This document shows positions 9,660-19,664 of a stretch of 64,000 bases of DNA, piece after piece. This stretch comes from Yersinia pekkanenii. GTDB taxonomy: Bacteria; Pseudomonadota; Gammaproteobacteria; Enterobacterales; Enterobacteriaceae. How positions within the stretch are numbered: position 1 is the first letter of the stretch; every line of letters starts with the position of its first letter. The notes below the pieces were generated by a model. That model did no database searches, was not told where the DNA came from, and saw nothing but the letters and a program-made list of their open reading frames with translations. Location: NCBI RefSeq assembly GCF_001152565.1, contig NZ_CQAZ01000002.1, positions 9,656 through 73,655 of the forward strand. The letters are read 5' to 3'. Both the position numbers and the translations under genes were made by a program.

Positions 9660-11102
9660 TTATTCAACGCGAAGGATGCGGCTGGTATTGGTGGTGCCAA
9701 TCGTCCCCATCACGTCGCCCTGAGTGACAATAACCAGATCGCCAGAAACCAGGAAGCCTTTATCTTTCAGTCGGTTGACCGCTTCGGTCGCCGCCAAAAC
9801 ACCATCTGTATGGAGATCGCAATAAACCGGGGTGACACCACGGTAGATAGCCGTCAGGTTTAAAGTATGGTCATGGCGAGACATCGCAAATATAGGTAAA
9901 CCAGAGCTGATACGGGACATCATCAGTGCGGTGTTGCCTGATTCGGTCATCGCGATAATCGCGGTGATGCCTGTCAGATGGTTCGCCGCATACATGGTCG
10001 ACATCGCGATAGCTTCTTCGATATTGTCGAATTGTACGTCAAGGCGGTGTTTAGACACATTGATGCTTGGGATCTTTTCCGCACCGAGGCAAACCCGCGC
10101 CATAGCGGCGACAGTTTCTGCCGGATACTGACCGGCGGCCGTTTCGGCTGACAGCATTACCGCATCAGTACCATCGAGTACGGCGTTGGCCACGTCCATC
10201 ACTTCCGCGCGGGTTGGCATCGGATTGGTTATCATCGATTCCATCATCTGAGTCGCGGTGATCACGGCACGGTTAAGCTGACGGGCACGGCGAATCAGTT
10301 TTTTCTGAATCCCCACTAGCTCAGGATCACCAATTTCAACGCCCAGGTCACCACGAGCGACCATCACAACATCAGAGGCCAGAATGATATCATCCATGGC
10401 TTCATCTGTTGCTACCGCCTCAGCACGCTCAACTTTTGCTACAATTTGTGCATTACAGCCAGCATCACGCGCCAAACGACGGGCATAATTTAAATCTTCG
10501 CCAGTCCGCGGGAAAGAAACTGCCAGGAAATCCACACCAATTTTAGCGGCGGTAATAATATCAGCTTTGTCTTTTTCAGTTAGCGCTTCTGCGGAGAGGC
10601 CACCACCTAATTTGTTGATACCTTTGTTATTAGAGAGTGGGCCACCGACAGTCACTTCGGTGAAGACTTTCATGCCCTGAACTTCAATAACTTTTAACTG
10701 TACTCGACCGTCATCCAGCAACAAGATATCACCGGGAACCACATCAGCGGGCAAGCCTTTATAATCGATACCAACTTTGTCTTTATCGCCTTCGCCTTTT
10801 GCCATATTGGCATCCAGCAGGAATTTATCCTGTACGTTAAGGAATACTTTGCCTTCCTTAAAAGTCGATACCCGGATTTTAGGACCTTGTAAATCGCCAA
10901 GAATAGCCACATGACGCCCCAGTCTGGCGGCGATTTCACGGACTTTATTGGCCCGTAACTCATGATCTTCGGCGCTACCATGGGAAAAATTCAGGCGGAC
11001 TACGTTCGCACCAGCAGCAATAATCTTTTCCAGATTATTGTCGCGGTCGGTAGCCGGCCCCAGTGTAGTAACAATCTTGGTCCTTCTGAGCCGTCTGGAC
11101 AT
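9660..11102 (-). CDS. pykA: Pyruvate kinase II
   Basis: PykA converts phosphoenolpyruvate and ADP to pyruvate and ATP. The 480-residue protein has the TIM-barrel active-site segments [20 protein letters not shown], the metal-binding [10 protein letters not shown] and the signature [10 protein letters not shown], followed by the C-terminal regulatory domain. Its length matches E. coli PykA, the AMP-activated isozyme. It lies downstream of hexR in the same direction with a 155-base gap that probably holds its own promoter. Confidence 0.97.
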   Translation of the reverse strand: MSRRLRRTKIVTTLGPATDRDNNLEKIIAAGANVVRLNFSHGSAEDHELRANKVREIAARLGRHVAILGDLQGPKIRVSTFKEGKVFLNVQDKFLLDANMAKGEGDKDKVGIDYKGLPADVVPGDILLLDDGRVQLKVIEVQGMKVFTEVTVGGPLSNNKGINKLGGGLSAEALTEKDKADIITAAKIGVDFLAVSFPRTGEDLNYARRLARDAGCNAQIVAKVERAEAVATDEAMDDIILASDVVMVARGDLGVEIGDPELVGIQKKLIRRARQLNRAVITATQMMESMITNPMPTRAEVMDVANAVLDGTDAVMLSAETAAGQYPAETVAAMARVCLGAEKIPSINVSKHRLDVQFDNIEEAIAMSTMYAANHLTGITAIIAMTESGNTALMMSRISSGLPIFAMSRHDHTLNLTAIYRGVTPVYCDLHTDGVLAATEAVNRLKDKGFLVSGDLVIVTQGDVMGTIGTTNTSRILRVE

Positions 11103-11257
11103 CTCTTACTCCGTTGACTGATGAAGCATGGTGTTGTTAAAACAGCGGATAATGAATCCGATGGTTAAATGTAAAAGCGACAAATTTTACGACGATATAT
11201 TCACGACAATTCTGTCTTTGACGCTATTTTTCCTTGAGTATCCTTTATCTTGAGCCA

Positions 11258-12127
11258 TCATTCACCGCTGTTGATGCGCGACGAACCTTTTTCAAAGCGG
11301 GACTCTTTCAGTGCGTCTTTGACTCGTTTCAGGTTATCCCTAAACTTTGTCCCTCGGCGTAAGGTGAAACCGGTTGCCAATACATCAATCAGTGTCAACT
11401 GGGCAATGCGGGATACCATTGGCATATAAACATCGGTATCTTCCGGCACATCCAGCAGCAGTGATAAGGTTGCTTCATTGGCCAGTGGCGTATCACGTGA
11501 GGTGATGGCAATCACCGTGGCATCGTTCTCACGCGCCAATTGCGCCAGCTCTACCAGGTTTTTTGTCCGGCCAGTATGGGATATCAATACCACCACATCA
11601 CCTTCACTGGAATTCATACAACTCATCCGTTGCATCACGATATCATCGAAATAAATTACCGGAATATTGAAACGGAAGAATTTATTCATTGCATCATGGG
11701 CCACCGCGGCAGATGCGCCAAGGCCAAAGAACGAAATTTTTTTCGCTTGAGTCAATAAATCTACCGCCCGATTAATGGCAGCAATATCTAAATTGTTTTT
11801 CGCCATATCCAAACTGGCCATGGTCGATTCGAATATTTTACCTGTGTAAGCGGCTACACTATCATCTTCTTCTACATTGCGGTTCACATAAGGTGTGCCG
11901 TTAGCCAGACTTTGTGCTAAATGCAGTTTAAAATCAGGGAAACCCTTGGTATCCAGTCGCCGGCAAAAACGGTTCACCGTAGGTTCGCTGACGTTCGCCA
12001 TTTTGGCGAGTGTCGCAATACTTGAATGGATGGCTGTTTGTGGGGAGGCGAGGATAACCTCGGCTACTTTCCTTTCTGATTTGCTCAGGAGTTCCAGATT
12101 ATTTTGGATATTTTCCAGCGTATTCAT
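11258..12127 (-). CDS. hexR: HexR, RpiR-family regulator of central carbon metabolism
   Basis: HexR is a repressor that senses 2-keto-3-deoxy-6-phosphogluconate and controls zwf and related genes. The 289-residue protein has an N-terminal RpiR helix-turn-helix domain (TLAKMANVSEPTVNRFCRR) and a C-terminal SIS phosphosugar-binding domain (FFGLGASAAVAHDA, LISHTGRTKNLVE). It is divergent from zwf, and a 15-bp operator matching its consensus lies just before zwf. Confidence 0.95.
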   Translation of the reverse strand: MNTLENIQNNLELLSKSERKVAEVILASPQTAIHSSIATLAKMANVSEPTVNRFCRRLDTKGFPDFKLHLAQSLANGTPYVNRNVEEDDSVAAYTGKIFESTMASLDMAKNNLDIAAINRAVDLLTQAKKISFFGLGASAAVAHDAMNKFFRFNIPVIYFDDIVMQRMSCMNSSEGDVVVLISHTGRTKNLVELAQLARENDATVIAITSRDTPLANEATLSLLLDVPEDTDVYMPMVSRIAQLTLIDVLATGFTLRRGTKFRDNLKRVKDALKESRFEKGSSRINSGE

Positions 12128-12438
12128 ATAACGAGAGCACCCATGGGTTTTGCCGATTTCATTTAAAGGAGAAATCTATGTCGGTTTAATGGAAATATAC
12201 TACGAGCGGTAACCCGTTGGCAGTGGCATCTGGTTGGAAGTCGGCATTTTTCACCAGAATATGACCTGTGTCTAATTTTCATAATGGTAAATGGTTGTCA
12301 AAAACGTCATAAAATTACATTTTAAAGCGGCCCGGCCTGATTTGACGTGGTCTGGCACCCTGAAGGATGTTTTTTAACCTTTTTTGACTCGCTTTTATCC
12401 GGGTTTACTGGTGATAGTCAAAGAGAGTACATTAGTAA

Positions 12439-12453
12439 TGTAAGAAAATTACA
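12439..12453. promoter_or_regulatory. HexR operator upstream of zwf
   Basis: TGTAAGAAAATTACA fits the HexR palindrome TGTAA-N5-TTACA and lies 26 bases before the zwf start codon, where bound HexR would block expression. The remainder of the 350-base hexR-zwf gap is AT-rich with no other gene or clear site. Confidence 0.8.
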
Positions 12454-12478
12454 AATATCCTGCAACGAGGAGAATAAT

Positions 12479-13963
12479 ATGGCGGTAACTAATACAGCCC
12501 AGGTAGCCCAGGCGTGTGATCTGGTGATTTTCGGCGCTAAAGGCGACTTGGCTCGCCGCAAACTGCTGCCTTCACTTTACCAATTAGAGAAAGCGGGTCA
12601 CATCCACCCAGATACTCGGATTATCGGCGTAGGCCGTGCCGATTGGGATAAAGACGCGTATATAGCCGTGGTAAAGGAAGCCCTCGATACCTTTATGAAA
12701 GAAAAACTGGATGATGAATTGTGGCAAAAGCTCAGTTCTCGTCTCGATTTCTGTTATTTGGATGTTAATGACAGCAAACACTTTGCCAAATTGGGCAAAA
12801 TGCTGGATCAAAAGGCTCGCACCACCATTAACTATTTCGCCATGCCACCCAATACCTTTGGTGCAGTTTGTAAAGGATTGGGCGAAGCGGGGCTAAATAA
12901 AGAGCCGGCCCGTGTGGTGATGGAAAAACCATTGGGGACCAATTTAGCCTCTTCACGGGTAATTAATGATCAGGTCGCTGAATACTTTAACGAGTGTCAG
13001 GTTTACCGCATTGACCATTATTTAGGTAAAGAGACAGTACTGAATCTGTTAGCGCTGCGCTTTGCTAACTCACTGTTTGCATCCAACTGGGATAATCGCA
13101 CCATTGACCATGTGCAGATTACCGTTGCTGAAGAAGTCGGCATCGAAGGGCGCTGGGGCTATTTTGATCAGGCCGGTCAGATGCGCGACATGGTTCAAAA
13201 CCACTTGCTGCAAATCCTGACCATGATCGCCATGTCACCTCCGGCAGACTTGAGTACTGACCGTATCCGTGATGAGAAAGTGAAAGTGCTGCGTTCGCTG
13301 CGCCGTATTGATCATACCAATGTGCGCGAAACTACGGTGCGGGGTCAGTATACGGCTGGGTTTGTGCAGGGCAATAAAGTGCCAGGTTACCTGGAAGAGG
13401 AAGGGGCGAATAAGAGCAGCAACACTGAGACGTTTGTTTCTATCCGTGTCGATATCGATGACTGGCGCTGGGCCGGTGTGCCGTTTTATTTGAGAACCGG
13501 TAAACGCCTGCCAAGTAAATGCTCTGAAGTTGTCGTTTACTTTAAAAACCCTGCGCTGAATCTGTTCCGTGAGTCTTATCAGCAATTGCCACAAAACAAG
13601 CTGACTATTCGCCTGCAACCAGATGAAGGTATTGAAATTGAAGTGTTAAATAAGGTGCCGGGTCTGGAGCACAAACACCGCCTGCAAACGACCAAGCTTG
13701 ATTTAAGCTTCTCTAAAACCTTTAACGAGCAGCATCTGGCTGATGCCTACGAGCGTCTGTTATTGGAAACCATGCGTGGTATTCAGGCTCTGTTTGTTCG
13801 CCGGGATGAGGTTGAGGAAGCCTGGAAATGGGTTGACTCCATTATGGACGCATGGGCGGCGGATAATGAAGCACCGAAGCCTTATCAATCAGGGACATGG
13901 GGCCCAGTAGCCTCCGTTGCCATGATCACCCGCGACGGTCGTTCATGGAACGAGTTCGAATAA
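12479..13963 (+). CDS. zwf: Glucose-6-phosphate 1-dehydrogenase
   Basis: Zwf oxidises glucose-6-phosphate to 6-phosphogluconolactone with NADP, the entry to the oxidative pentose phosphate and Entner-Doudoroff routes. The 494-residue protein has the nucleotide-binding motif FGAKGDLARRK and the active-site signature RIDHYLGKETV. The ATG at 12479 follows GAGGAG and matches the E. coli N-terminus; an in-frame ATG at 12347 would add 44 residues that run over the HexR operator and is rejected. Immediately after the stop lies an ERIC element. Confidence 0.97.
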   Translation: MAVTNTAQVAQACDLVIFGAKGDLARRKLLPSLYQLEKAGHIHPDTRIIGVGRADWDKDAYIAVVKEALDTFMKEKLDDELWQKLSSRLDFCYLDVNDSKHFAKLGKMLDQKARTTINYFAMPPNTFGAVCKGLGEAGLNKEPARVVMEKPLGTNLASSRVINDQVAEYFNECQVYRIDHYLGKETVLNLLALRFANSLFASNWDNRTIDHVQITVAEEVGIEGRWGYFDQAGQMRDMVQNHLLQILTMIAMSPPADLSTDRIRDEKVKVLRSLRRIDHTNVRETTVRGQYTAGFVQGNKVPGYLEEEGANKSSNTETFVSIRVDIDDWRWAGVPFYLRTGKRLPSKCSEVVVYFKNPALNLFRESYQQLPQNKLTIRLQPDEGIEIEVLNKVPGLEHKHRLQTTKLDLSFSKTFNEQHLADAYERLLLETMRGIQALFVRRDEVEEAWKWVDSIMDAWAADNEAPKPYQSGTWGPVASVAMITRDGRSWNEFE

Positions 13964-14088
13964 ATATCCGTCATACTTCAAGCTGCATGGGTGGTGGCTG
14001 CCTTCGCTCACCCCAGTGACTTACTTGTGTAAGCTCCTGGGGATTTGCTTAGTTGCCTCCTTCATGCAACTCGAATTATTTAGGATAT
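13964..14088. repeat. ERIC element between zwf and eda
   Basis: A 125-bp imperfect palindrome bounded by ATATCC (13964-13969) and GGATAT (14083-14088). The core GCTCACCCCAGTGACTTACT and GTAAGCTCCTGGGGATT is that of enterobacterial repetitive intergenic consensus sequences. It starts at the zwf stop codon and would be transcribed with zwf. It fills most of the space where edd stands in E. coli. Confidence 0.92.
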
Positions 14089-14269
14089 AAACTGTTCAAT
14101 TGCCCGATAACAGCGCCCACCCAGGCGTAATAATAAAGAGCTGTAAGCTAGCTCGCATTCTGATTCTTTATGGTAGGTGCAAAGCAGTGATGAATGTTCT
14201 GCATGCCATATTTCAACTGACACCTTCGGGTGAGTACATGCCAATCGGCATAAGTGGAGATAACAACTG

Positions 14270-14911
14270 ATGAAAAGCTGGAAAACGAGCGCAGAGCAGA
14301 TCATGACCGCAGGCCCGGTTGTCCCGGTGATTGTGATTAACAAGCTTGAGCAGGCAGTCCCGCTGGCAAAAGCTCTGGTGGCAGGCGGCGTTCGGGTGTT
14401 GGAAGTGACGTTACGTACCCCTTGTGCTGTCGACGCTATCCGTGCCATTGCAAAAGAAGTCCCTGAGGCGATTGTGGGCGCGGGTACCGTGCTTAATCCG
14501 CAGCAGTTGCTCGCCGTGGTTGAGGCGGGTGCTCAGTTTGCTATTAGCCCAGGGCTGACTGATGAGTTGCTCAAGGCCGCGACTGAAGGCTCTATTCCGT
14601 TGATCCCAGGGATCAGCACGGTTTCAGAACTTATGTTAGGCATGAGCTATGGCCTGCGTGAGTTTAAATTCTTCCCAGCGGAAGCGAATGGCGGCGTTAA
14701 AGCATTGCAAGCCATTGCTGGCCCGTTCTCACAAGTCCGTTTCTGCCCAACCGGCGGTATTACACCTAACAACTACCGCGATTATCTGGCGTTGAAAAGC
14801 GTATTGTGTATCGGTGGTTCATGGTTGGTTCCCGCGGATGCACTGGAAAATGGTGACTACGCTCGCATTACAGAATTAGCAAAACAAGCGGTAGCGGGTG
14901 CAACGGCATAA
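14270..14911 (+). CDS. eda: KHG/KDPG aldolase Eda
   Basis: Eda cleaves 2-keto-3-deoxy-6-phosphogluconate to pyruvate and glyceraldehyde-3-phosphate and also acts on 4-hydroxy-2-oxoglutarate. The 213-residue protein has the active-site segments LEVTLRTP (catalytic Glu) and [11 protein letters not shown] (Schiff-base Lys). The ATG at 14270 follows GTGGAG. In E. coli eda sits behind edd; here edd is missing and eda directly follows zwf across an ERIC element. The 180 bases before eda include a small CACC-TTCG-GGTG hairpin and probably its own promoter. Confidence 0.96.
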   Translation: MKSWKTSAEQIMTAGPVVPVIVINKLEQAVPLAKALVAGGVRVLEVTLRTPCAVDAIRAIAKEVPEAIVGAGTVLNPQQLLAVVEAGAQFAISPGLTDELLKAATEGSIPLIPGISTVSELMLGMSYGLREFKFFPAEANGGVKALQAIAGPFSQVRFCPTGGITPNNYRDYLALKSVLCIGGSWLVPADALENGDYARITELAKQAVAGATA

Positions 14912-14969
14912 GCTGTTCTAACTCCCTGAACTGACGAGAGAATCAAGAATGTTCTCGTTGAATACTGAA

Positions 14970-14998
14970 CCTCTGCCATGCAGGGGTTTTGTTTTTTA
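14970..14998 (+). terminator. Rho-independent terminator of eda
   Basis: CCTCTGC, loop CAT, GCAGGGG (7 bp with one G-T pair), then a long T-rich run. Confidence 0.85.
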
Positions 14999-15193
14999 TA
15001 ATCACTAACTTATTATTTTTTAATCTCTTTTTTTAAACTATTTATCAAATTGATGGTTTGCTTTATAAAATTGACTGTGGTAAAAATAGGCTAGTTAATT
15101 ATTCCATTTTGATGAGGGTTTTAGGCGTTTCACACTAGGTTTGGCAAATAAGTCGGTGGCTAAGGCGGGTGTGGCTAAAAAAAGAGAGATATT

Positions 15194-15292
15194 ATGATTA
15201 AAATGAATGGAATTACTTTCAAACCTTCTACCTGCCAACTCTTCCTGTCAGCCATTCTGGCCAGTGAGCATCACTGGTGCAGCGAGCTATAG
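15194..15292 (+). CDS. Small upstream ORF of mdtJI, putative leader peptide (MdtU-like)
   Basis: A 32-codon ORF beginning MIKMNGITFKPSTCQLFL, with AGAGAG before the ATG, sits alone in the 535-base gap between eda and mdtJ. E. coli mdtJI is known to be preceded by a short translated ORF, mdtU, involved in spermidine-dependent expression; position and length here agree, but I cannot recall the E. coli sequence well enough to claim homology. The rest of the gap (14999-15193 and 15293-15447) is AT-rich, with no other gene seen. It may instead be a chance ORF. Confidence 0.45.
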   Translation: MIKMNGITFKPSTCQLFLSAILASEHHWCSEL

Positions 15293-15447
15293 CGTCTTTC
15301 TTCTTCCATCTTAAATAAAAGTTTATACGCCAAGTGAGTTTCTATTTCTTACGGCCTACGGACGTCTGTTCTTTGTGAATAGGGCATCGAATTAGGATAA
15401 CCGTAACAAATAGACCTTAGCGTGCGTTTATGCGTGTTAGGAGAAGA

Positions 15448-15885
15448 ATGATGATTTATTGGATATTTTTAGCTTTAGCCATCGTAGCCGAAATTATAGG
15501 CACCTTATCAATGAAATACGCCAGCGTTAGTGGTGAGATGACCGGGCATGTCGTGATGTATTTTATGATAACCGGGTCTTATATCTTACTTGCATTAGCG
15601 GTCAAAAAAGTCGCATTGGGCGTGGCGTATGCGTTGTGGGAAGGGATTGGCATCCTGATTATTACCCTGTTTAGCGTAATGTGGTTTGATGAAAGCTTAT
15701 CACCACTGAAAATAGCGGGTTTAGTAACATTGATCGGCGGTATTTTGTTCGTCAAATCAGGCACCCGTAAGCCGAAAAAACCGAATAGTGGTGATCAAGG
15801 CAATTCTACCCATGCATTGAAAAAACTGACAACTGGCCGTGCTGACGTTATGACTAAGTCAGGTGAGCATCATGCAACAGCTTGA
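15448..15885 (+). CDS. mdtJ: Spermidine export protein MdtJ (SMR family)
   Basis: MdtJ pairs with MdtI to export spermidine across the inner membrane. The 145-residue protein has the four hydrophobic segments of small multidrug resistance proteins, the membrane glutamate in [17 protein letters not shown] and the conserved [18 protein letters not shown]. The C-terminal tail is about 25 residues longer than in E. coli, and it runs over the start of mdtI. The tandem ATG ATG at 15448 follows GGAGAAG; upstream in-frame starts at 15430 would add basic residues absent from the family. Confidence 0.93.
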   Translation: MMIYWIFLALAIVAEIIGTLSMKYASVSGEMTGHVVMYFMITGSYILLALAVKKVALGVAYALWEGIGILIITLFSVMWFDESLSPLKIAGLVTLIGGILFVKSGTRKPKKPNSGDQGNSTHALKKLTTGRADVMTKSGEHHATA

Positions 15886-16201
15886 GTTTTATCATATTGC
15901 GTTTCTAATTTTGGCCGTCATCCTTGAGATTATCGCCAATATACTGCTGAAAATGTCAGACGGTTTTCGTCGGGTATGGCTGGGTCTGCTGTCATTACTG
16001 TCAGTATTAGGTGCATTCAGCGCTTTGGCTCAAGCCGTAAAAGGGATTGAGTTATCGGTGGCTTATGCTTTATGGGGCGGTTTTGGTATTGCGGCAACCG
16101 TCGCTGCGGGTTGGATCTTATTTAATCAGCGTCTGAACTATAAAGGCTGGATTGGTCTGCTTTTACTGTTAGCCGGAATGGTGATGATTAAGCTGTCTTA
16201 A
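15872..16201 (+). CDS. mdtI: Spermidine export protein MdtI (SMR family)
   Basis: The 109-residue partner of MdtJ. It has four membrane spans and the SMR motifs [32 protein letters not shown] and a terminal GMVMIKLS. The ATG at 15872 is preceded by AGGTGAG within mdtJ; the genes overlap by 14 bases, so translation is coupled and equal amounts of both subunits are likely. A degenerate ERIC-like sequence follows at once. Confidence 0.93.
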   Translation: MQQLEFYHIAFLILAVILEIIANILLKMSDGFRRVWLGLLSLLSVLGAFSALAQAVKGIELSVAYALWGGFGIAATVAAGWILFNQRLNYKGWIGLLLLLAGMVMIKLS

Positions 16202-16320
16202 TATCGCCTTCGTACTTGAAGTTGCAGGGGTGTTAGCTGCGCGCGCAAACCCGAATCACTTACCCGTGTAAGCTCATCGGGATTACTGAGCCTCATCCTT
16301 GAGGCTCACCCTACGGGCTA
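16200..16320. repeat. Degenerate ERIC-like element after mdtI
   Basis: Begins ATATCGCC at the mdtI stop and carries the central pattern ATCACTTACCCGTGTAAGCT flanked by CCCGA and TCGGG, in the manner of an ERIC core but with many differences. The far end is unclear. It may act as the 3' structure of mdtJI mRNA. Confidence 0.55.
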
Positions 16321-16437
16321 GCATAAATGCTGTTCAAATCGGTTACCGATCGATTTGTTGTTTGCTGGCTGCCTACCAGCAACGCCAATTACTTTGGCTA
16401 TAGTTGTTATAGAAGCCTGCTAACAAGGAGCCGAAAA

Positions 16438-16782
16438 CTAGATAGCCGCGATGATTTTGATTTCAACTTTATACTTCGGATTCATCAGCTTGGCTTCTAC
16501 CGTACAGCGCACTGGCGCATTGCCATCAACCACCCAGGCATCCCAGGCTGCATTCATCGCCGCGAAGTCAGCACTGTCTGCCAAAAAGATGGTAGCGTCC
16601 AGAACACGGCTTTTATCTGAACCGAGTTGATGCAGCATTATATCAATCGCCGCCAGGGTATTTGCCGTCTGCGCTGTGGCATCGGCATCCAGATTTTCGG
16701 GTACGCTGGTGTAATAAATGGTGTCGTTATACACCACCGCATCTGACCAACGTTTTTCCGGATTAATTCGCTTAATACTCAT
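16438..16782 (-). CDS. yoaB: RidA/YjgF-family protein YoaB
   Basis: A 114-residue protein of the RidA family, whose members hydrolyse reactive enamine/imine intermediates. It matches E. coli YoaB closely (for example ENLDADATAQTANTLAAID and APVRCTVEAKLMNPKYKVEIK); the conserved Arg in PVRCTVEA corresponds to the family's substrate-binding arginine. The ATG at 16782 has GGAG five bases upstream; a GTG two codons earlier is less likely. It is divergent from yoaA, as in E. coli. The exact substrate of this subgroup is unknown. Confidence 0.9.
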   Translation of the reverse strand: MSIKRINPEKRWSDAVVYNDTIYYTSVPENLDADATAQTANTLAAIDIMLHQLGSDKSRVLDATIFLADSADFAAMNAAWDAWVVDGNAPVRCTVEAKLMNPKYKVEIKIIAAI

Positions 16783-16911
16783 TTTCACTCCAGTGTGTGA
16801 ATGCCAATGTCAGTTGTTAGTATCAGGGTAGCATAGCTTGTGGCGAGAATGTGTAGTCGTGGGGCGATAGCCTTGGCATAATCACCGCTGATTTCGCCCG
16901 GAAGAGAAAGC

Positions 16912-18816
16912 GTGACAGACGATTTTGCAACAGACGGCGCTTTAGCGCAGGCCATTACCGGTTTTAACCCCCGTGAGTCTCAGCGCCAGATGGCTGCGGC
17001 AATCAGTGAATCTATTGATGCCAAGCAACAACTGGTCGTCGAGGCCGGTACCGGTACCGGTAAAACTTTTGCTTATTTAGCCCCGGCGTTGCGGGCGGAT
17101 TGCAAAGTGATTATCTCCACCGGCTCCAAAGCCTTGCAGGATCAGCTCTATTCCCGTGATCTGCCCACGGTAGCTACCGCCCTAAAATATAAAGGGAAAT
17201 TGGCGCTATTAAAAGGGCGTTCAAACTACCTTTGTCTGGAGCGTCTTGAGCAGCAATCACTGGCAGGTGGCGAGCTGGCCGGTGAGACACTGGTCGATTT
17301 AGTTCGCTTGCGCGGTTGGTCAACTGAAACAGTTGACGGCGATATCAGCACTTGTGGCCAGGTGGCAGAAGACAGCTTTGTCTGGCCGTTGGTCACCAGT
17401 ACCAATGATAACTGTTTGGGCAGTGATTGCCCGTTGTATAAAGATTGTTTTGTGGTAAAAGCCCGCCGTAAGGCGATGGATGCCGATATCGTGGTGGTCA
17501 ACCACCATCTGTTCCTGGCGGATATGGTGGTAAAAGAGAGCGGTTTTGCTGAATTGATCCCCACTGCCGATGTGATGATTTTCGATGAGGCCCATCAGAT
17601 CCCGGATATTGCCAGCCAATACTTCGGCCAACAGCTAACCAGCAGGCAACTGTTGGATCTGGCAAAAGACATTATTATTGCTTATCGCACTGAAGTGTGT
17701 GATTCCGCACAATTGCAAAAAAGTGCCGACCGTCTGACACAAAGTACCCAAGATTTTCGTTTGGTGCTTGGCGACCCAGGCTATCGCGGCAATTTACGTG
17801 ATGTTATGGAGCAACCGGCGATCCAACGGGCGCTATTATTGCTCGATGATGCGCTGGAGCTGTGCTATGACGTGATGAAACTTTCACTTGGCCGTTCTGC
17901 CATGCTGGATGCTGCTTTTGAACGTGCAACGGTGTATCGCAACCGCCTTAAGCGCTTAAAAGAGGTGACTACGCCCGGCTACAGTTATTGGTATGAGTGT
18001 AACTCACGTCATTTTGTACTGGCGCTAACGCCGCTTTCTGTTTCCGATCGTTTTCGCGAATTAATAGAAGAAAAGCCGGGGACCTGGATTTTCACCTCAG
18101 CTACGCTGTCGGTTAATGATCAATTGTCGCATTTCACTTCACGGCTGGGGCTGACCAACGCCAAAACGTTGCTGTTGCCCAGCCCGTTTGATTATGCCAA
18201 TCAGGCATTGCTTTGTGTGCCGCGTAATCTACCGGCGGCTAATGAACCGGGTGCGGCACGCAAATTGGCGGTGATGCTAAAACCACTGATTGATGCCAAT
18301 AAAGGGCGTTGTTTCTTCCTGTGCACTTCACATCAGATGATGCGAGGGCTGGCAGAGGAGTTTCGCGCTAGCATGACATTGCCGGTTTTGGTACAGGGCG
18401 AAACCAGTAAAGGGCAGCTTTTATCGCAGTTTGTGGCGGCGGGTAATGCGCTGTTAGTGGCCACCAGCAGTTTCTGGGAAGGGGTGGATGTGCGCGGTGA
18501 TGCGTTATCTTGTGTCATCATCGACAAACTCCCCTTTACCTCACCGGACGACCCCTTACTGAAAGCGCGTATTGAGGATTGCCGTCTGCGTGGTGGTGAC
18601 CCGTTTAATGATGTGCAATTACCCGATGCCGTTATCACCTTGAAACAAGGTGTGGGGCGTTTGATTCGTGATATTGATGATCGCGGTGTGCTGATTATCT
18701 GTGATAACCGGCTGGTGATGCGCCCCTATGGCGCGATGTTCCTCAATAGCCTGCCACCGGCACCGCGAACCAGAGATTTGGCGAAAGCCATCGCTTTTCT
18801 CAAGCAGCGCGATTAA
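16912..18816 (+). CDS. yoaA: DinG/XPD-family ATP-dependent DNA helicase YoaA
   Basis: A 634-residue superfamily 2 helicase related to DinG. YoaA acts with the polymerase III chi subunit in repair of stalled replication forks in E. coli (established knowledge). Visible motifs are Walker [11 protein letters not shown], the four cysteines of an Fe-S cluster between about residues 145 and 185 (STC, NCLGSDC, DCF), DEAH in MIFDEAHQ, and the C-terminal QGVGRLIRD. The start is GTG at 16912, after GGAAGAG, matching the E. coli N-terminus MTDDFA. tsaB follows 74 bases later. Confidence 0.94.
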   Translation: MTDDFATDGALAQAITGFNPRESQRQMAAAISESIDAKQQLVVEAGTGTGKTFAYLAPALRADCKVIISTGSKALQDQLYSRDLPTVATALKYKGKLALLKGRSNYLCLERLEQQSLAGGELAGETLVDLVRLRGWSTETVDGDISTCGQVAEDSFVWPLVTSTNDNCLGSDCPLYKDCFVVKARRKAMDADIVVVNHHLFLADMVVKESGFAELIPTADVMIFDEAHQIPDIASQYFGQQLTSRQLLDLAKDIIIAYRTEVCDSAQLQKSADRLTQSTQDFRLVLGDPGYRGNLRDVMEQPAIQRALLLLDDALELCYDVMKLSLGRSAMLDAAFERATVYRNRLKRLKEVTTPGYSYWYECNSRHFVLALTPLSVSDRFRELIEEKPGTWIFTSATLSVNDQLSHFTSRLGLTNAKTLLLPSPFDYANQALLCVPRNLPAANEPGAARKLAVMLKPLIDANKGRCFFLCTSHQMMRGLAEEFRASMTLPVLVQGETSKGQLLSQFVAAGNALLVATSSFWEGVDVRGDALSCVIIDKLPFTSPDDPLLKARIEDCRLRGGDPFNDVQLPDAVITLKQGVGRLIRDIDDRGVLIICDNRLVMRPYGAMFLNSLPPAPRTRDLAKAIAFLKQRD

Positions 18817-18890
18817 GGGAAAAGCGAGGAGGGGTGTGCTATCATGCGCGCCCTATGTTGAATTCATACTCTTTTCCTGCCGAGGTTGGC

Positions 18891-19589
18891 ATGTCCACGC
18901 GAATTTTAGCGATCGATACCGCAACAGAGGCTTGTTCTGTCGCACTCTGGAATAACGGCGAAGTTCAGGCGTTGTTTGAACTTTGCCCAAGGGAACACAC
19001 CCAACGAATTTTACCGATGGTGCAACAGGTATTGGCTGAGTCAGGGTTATCACTTCAGCAACTCGATGCATTAGCCTTTGGCCGTGGCCCTGGTAGCTTT
19101 ACCGGTGTCCGTATTGGTATCGGTATTGGTCAGGGGTTGGCATTGGGCGCTGACTTACCAATGATCGGTGTTTCCACTTTACAGACCATGGCTCAAGGGG
19201 CTTTTCGTCTCACTGGCGCGGGGCGCGTATTAGCCGCGATTGATGCCCGTATGGGGGAGGTCTATTGGGGGGCGTTTGAGCGTAACGCCGAAGGGCATTG
19301 GCTGGGTGAGATGACCGAGGCGGTGATGACACCGGAACAAGCGCTGGCAGGTGCTCAATCGTTGGGTTGTCATTGGGCCACAGTAGGTACCGGCTGGCAG
19401 ACTTATCCTGATCTGATTAGCGCTAGTAATGTGGCACTGACTGACGGGCAAATAGTATTGCCACACGCAGAAGATATGTTGCCTCTGGCGTTGTCAGCAT
19501 GGGCGAACGGGCAGGTTGTCTGTGTGGAAAATGCTGAGCCAGTGTATCTGCGCAATGAAGTGACTTGGAAAAAATTGCCGGGACGCTAG
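18891..19589 (+). CDS. tsaB: tRNA threonylcarbamoyladenosine biosynthesis protein TsaB
   Basis: TsaB is the scaffold partner of TsaD in forming the universal t6A37 modification of ANN-decoding tRNAs. The 232-residue protein has the ASKHA fold N-terminus [16 protein letters not shown] and the loop [14 protein letters not shown]. The ATG at 18891 gives the E. coli length and N-terminus MSTRILAID; an in-frame ATG at 18834 is rejected. It stands between yoaA and yeaY as in E. coli. Confidence 0.95.
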   Translation: MSTRILAIDTATEACSVALWNNGEVQALFELCPREHTQRILPMVQQVLAESGLSLQQLDALAFGRGPGSFTGVRIGIGIGQGLALGADLPMIGVSTLQTMAQGAFRLTGAGRVLAAIDARMGEVYWGAFERNAEGHWLGEMTEAVMTPEQALAGAQSLGCHWATVGTGWQTYPDLISASNVALTDGQIVLPHAEDMLPLALSAWANGQVVCVENAEPVYLRNEVTWKKLPGR

Positions 19590-19664
19590 AACTTAGCAAC
19601 TTATTATTGTAATTAGCGTCTAAAATATCAAGACAGCTATCTAATTTATAAGGAGTAGCAAGCG

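Noticed and set aside
11170-11195. TGTAAAAGCGACAAATTTTACG upstream of pykA as a HexR site, positions approximate
   Set aside because: The spacing between arms is too long for the HexR palindrome.
12347-12478. An N-terminal extension of Zwf
   Set aside because: The extra 44 codons overlie the HexR operator and are not in the family; the ATG at 12479 has a good ribosome binding site.
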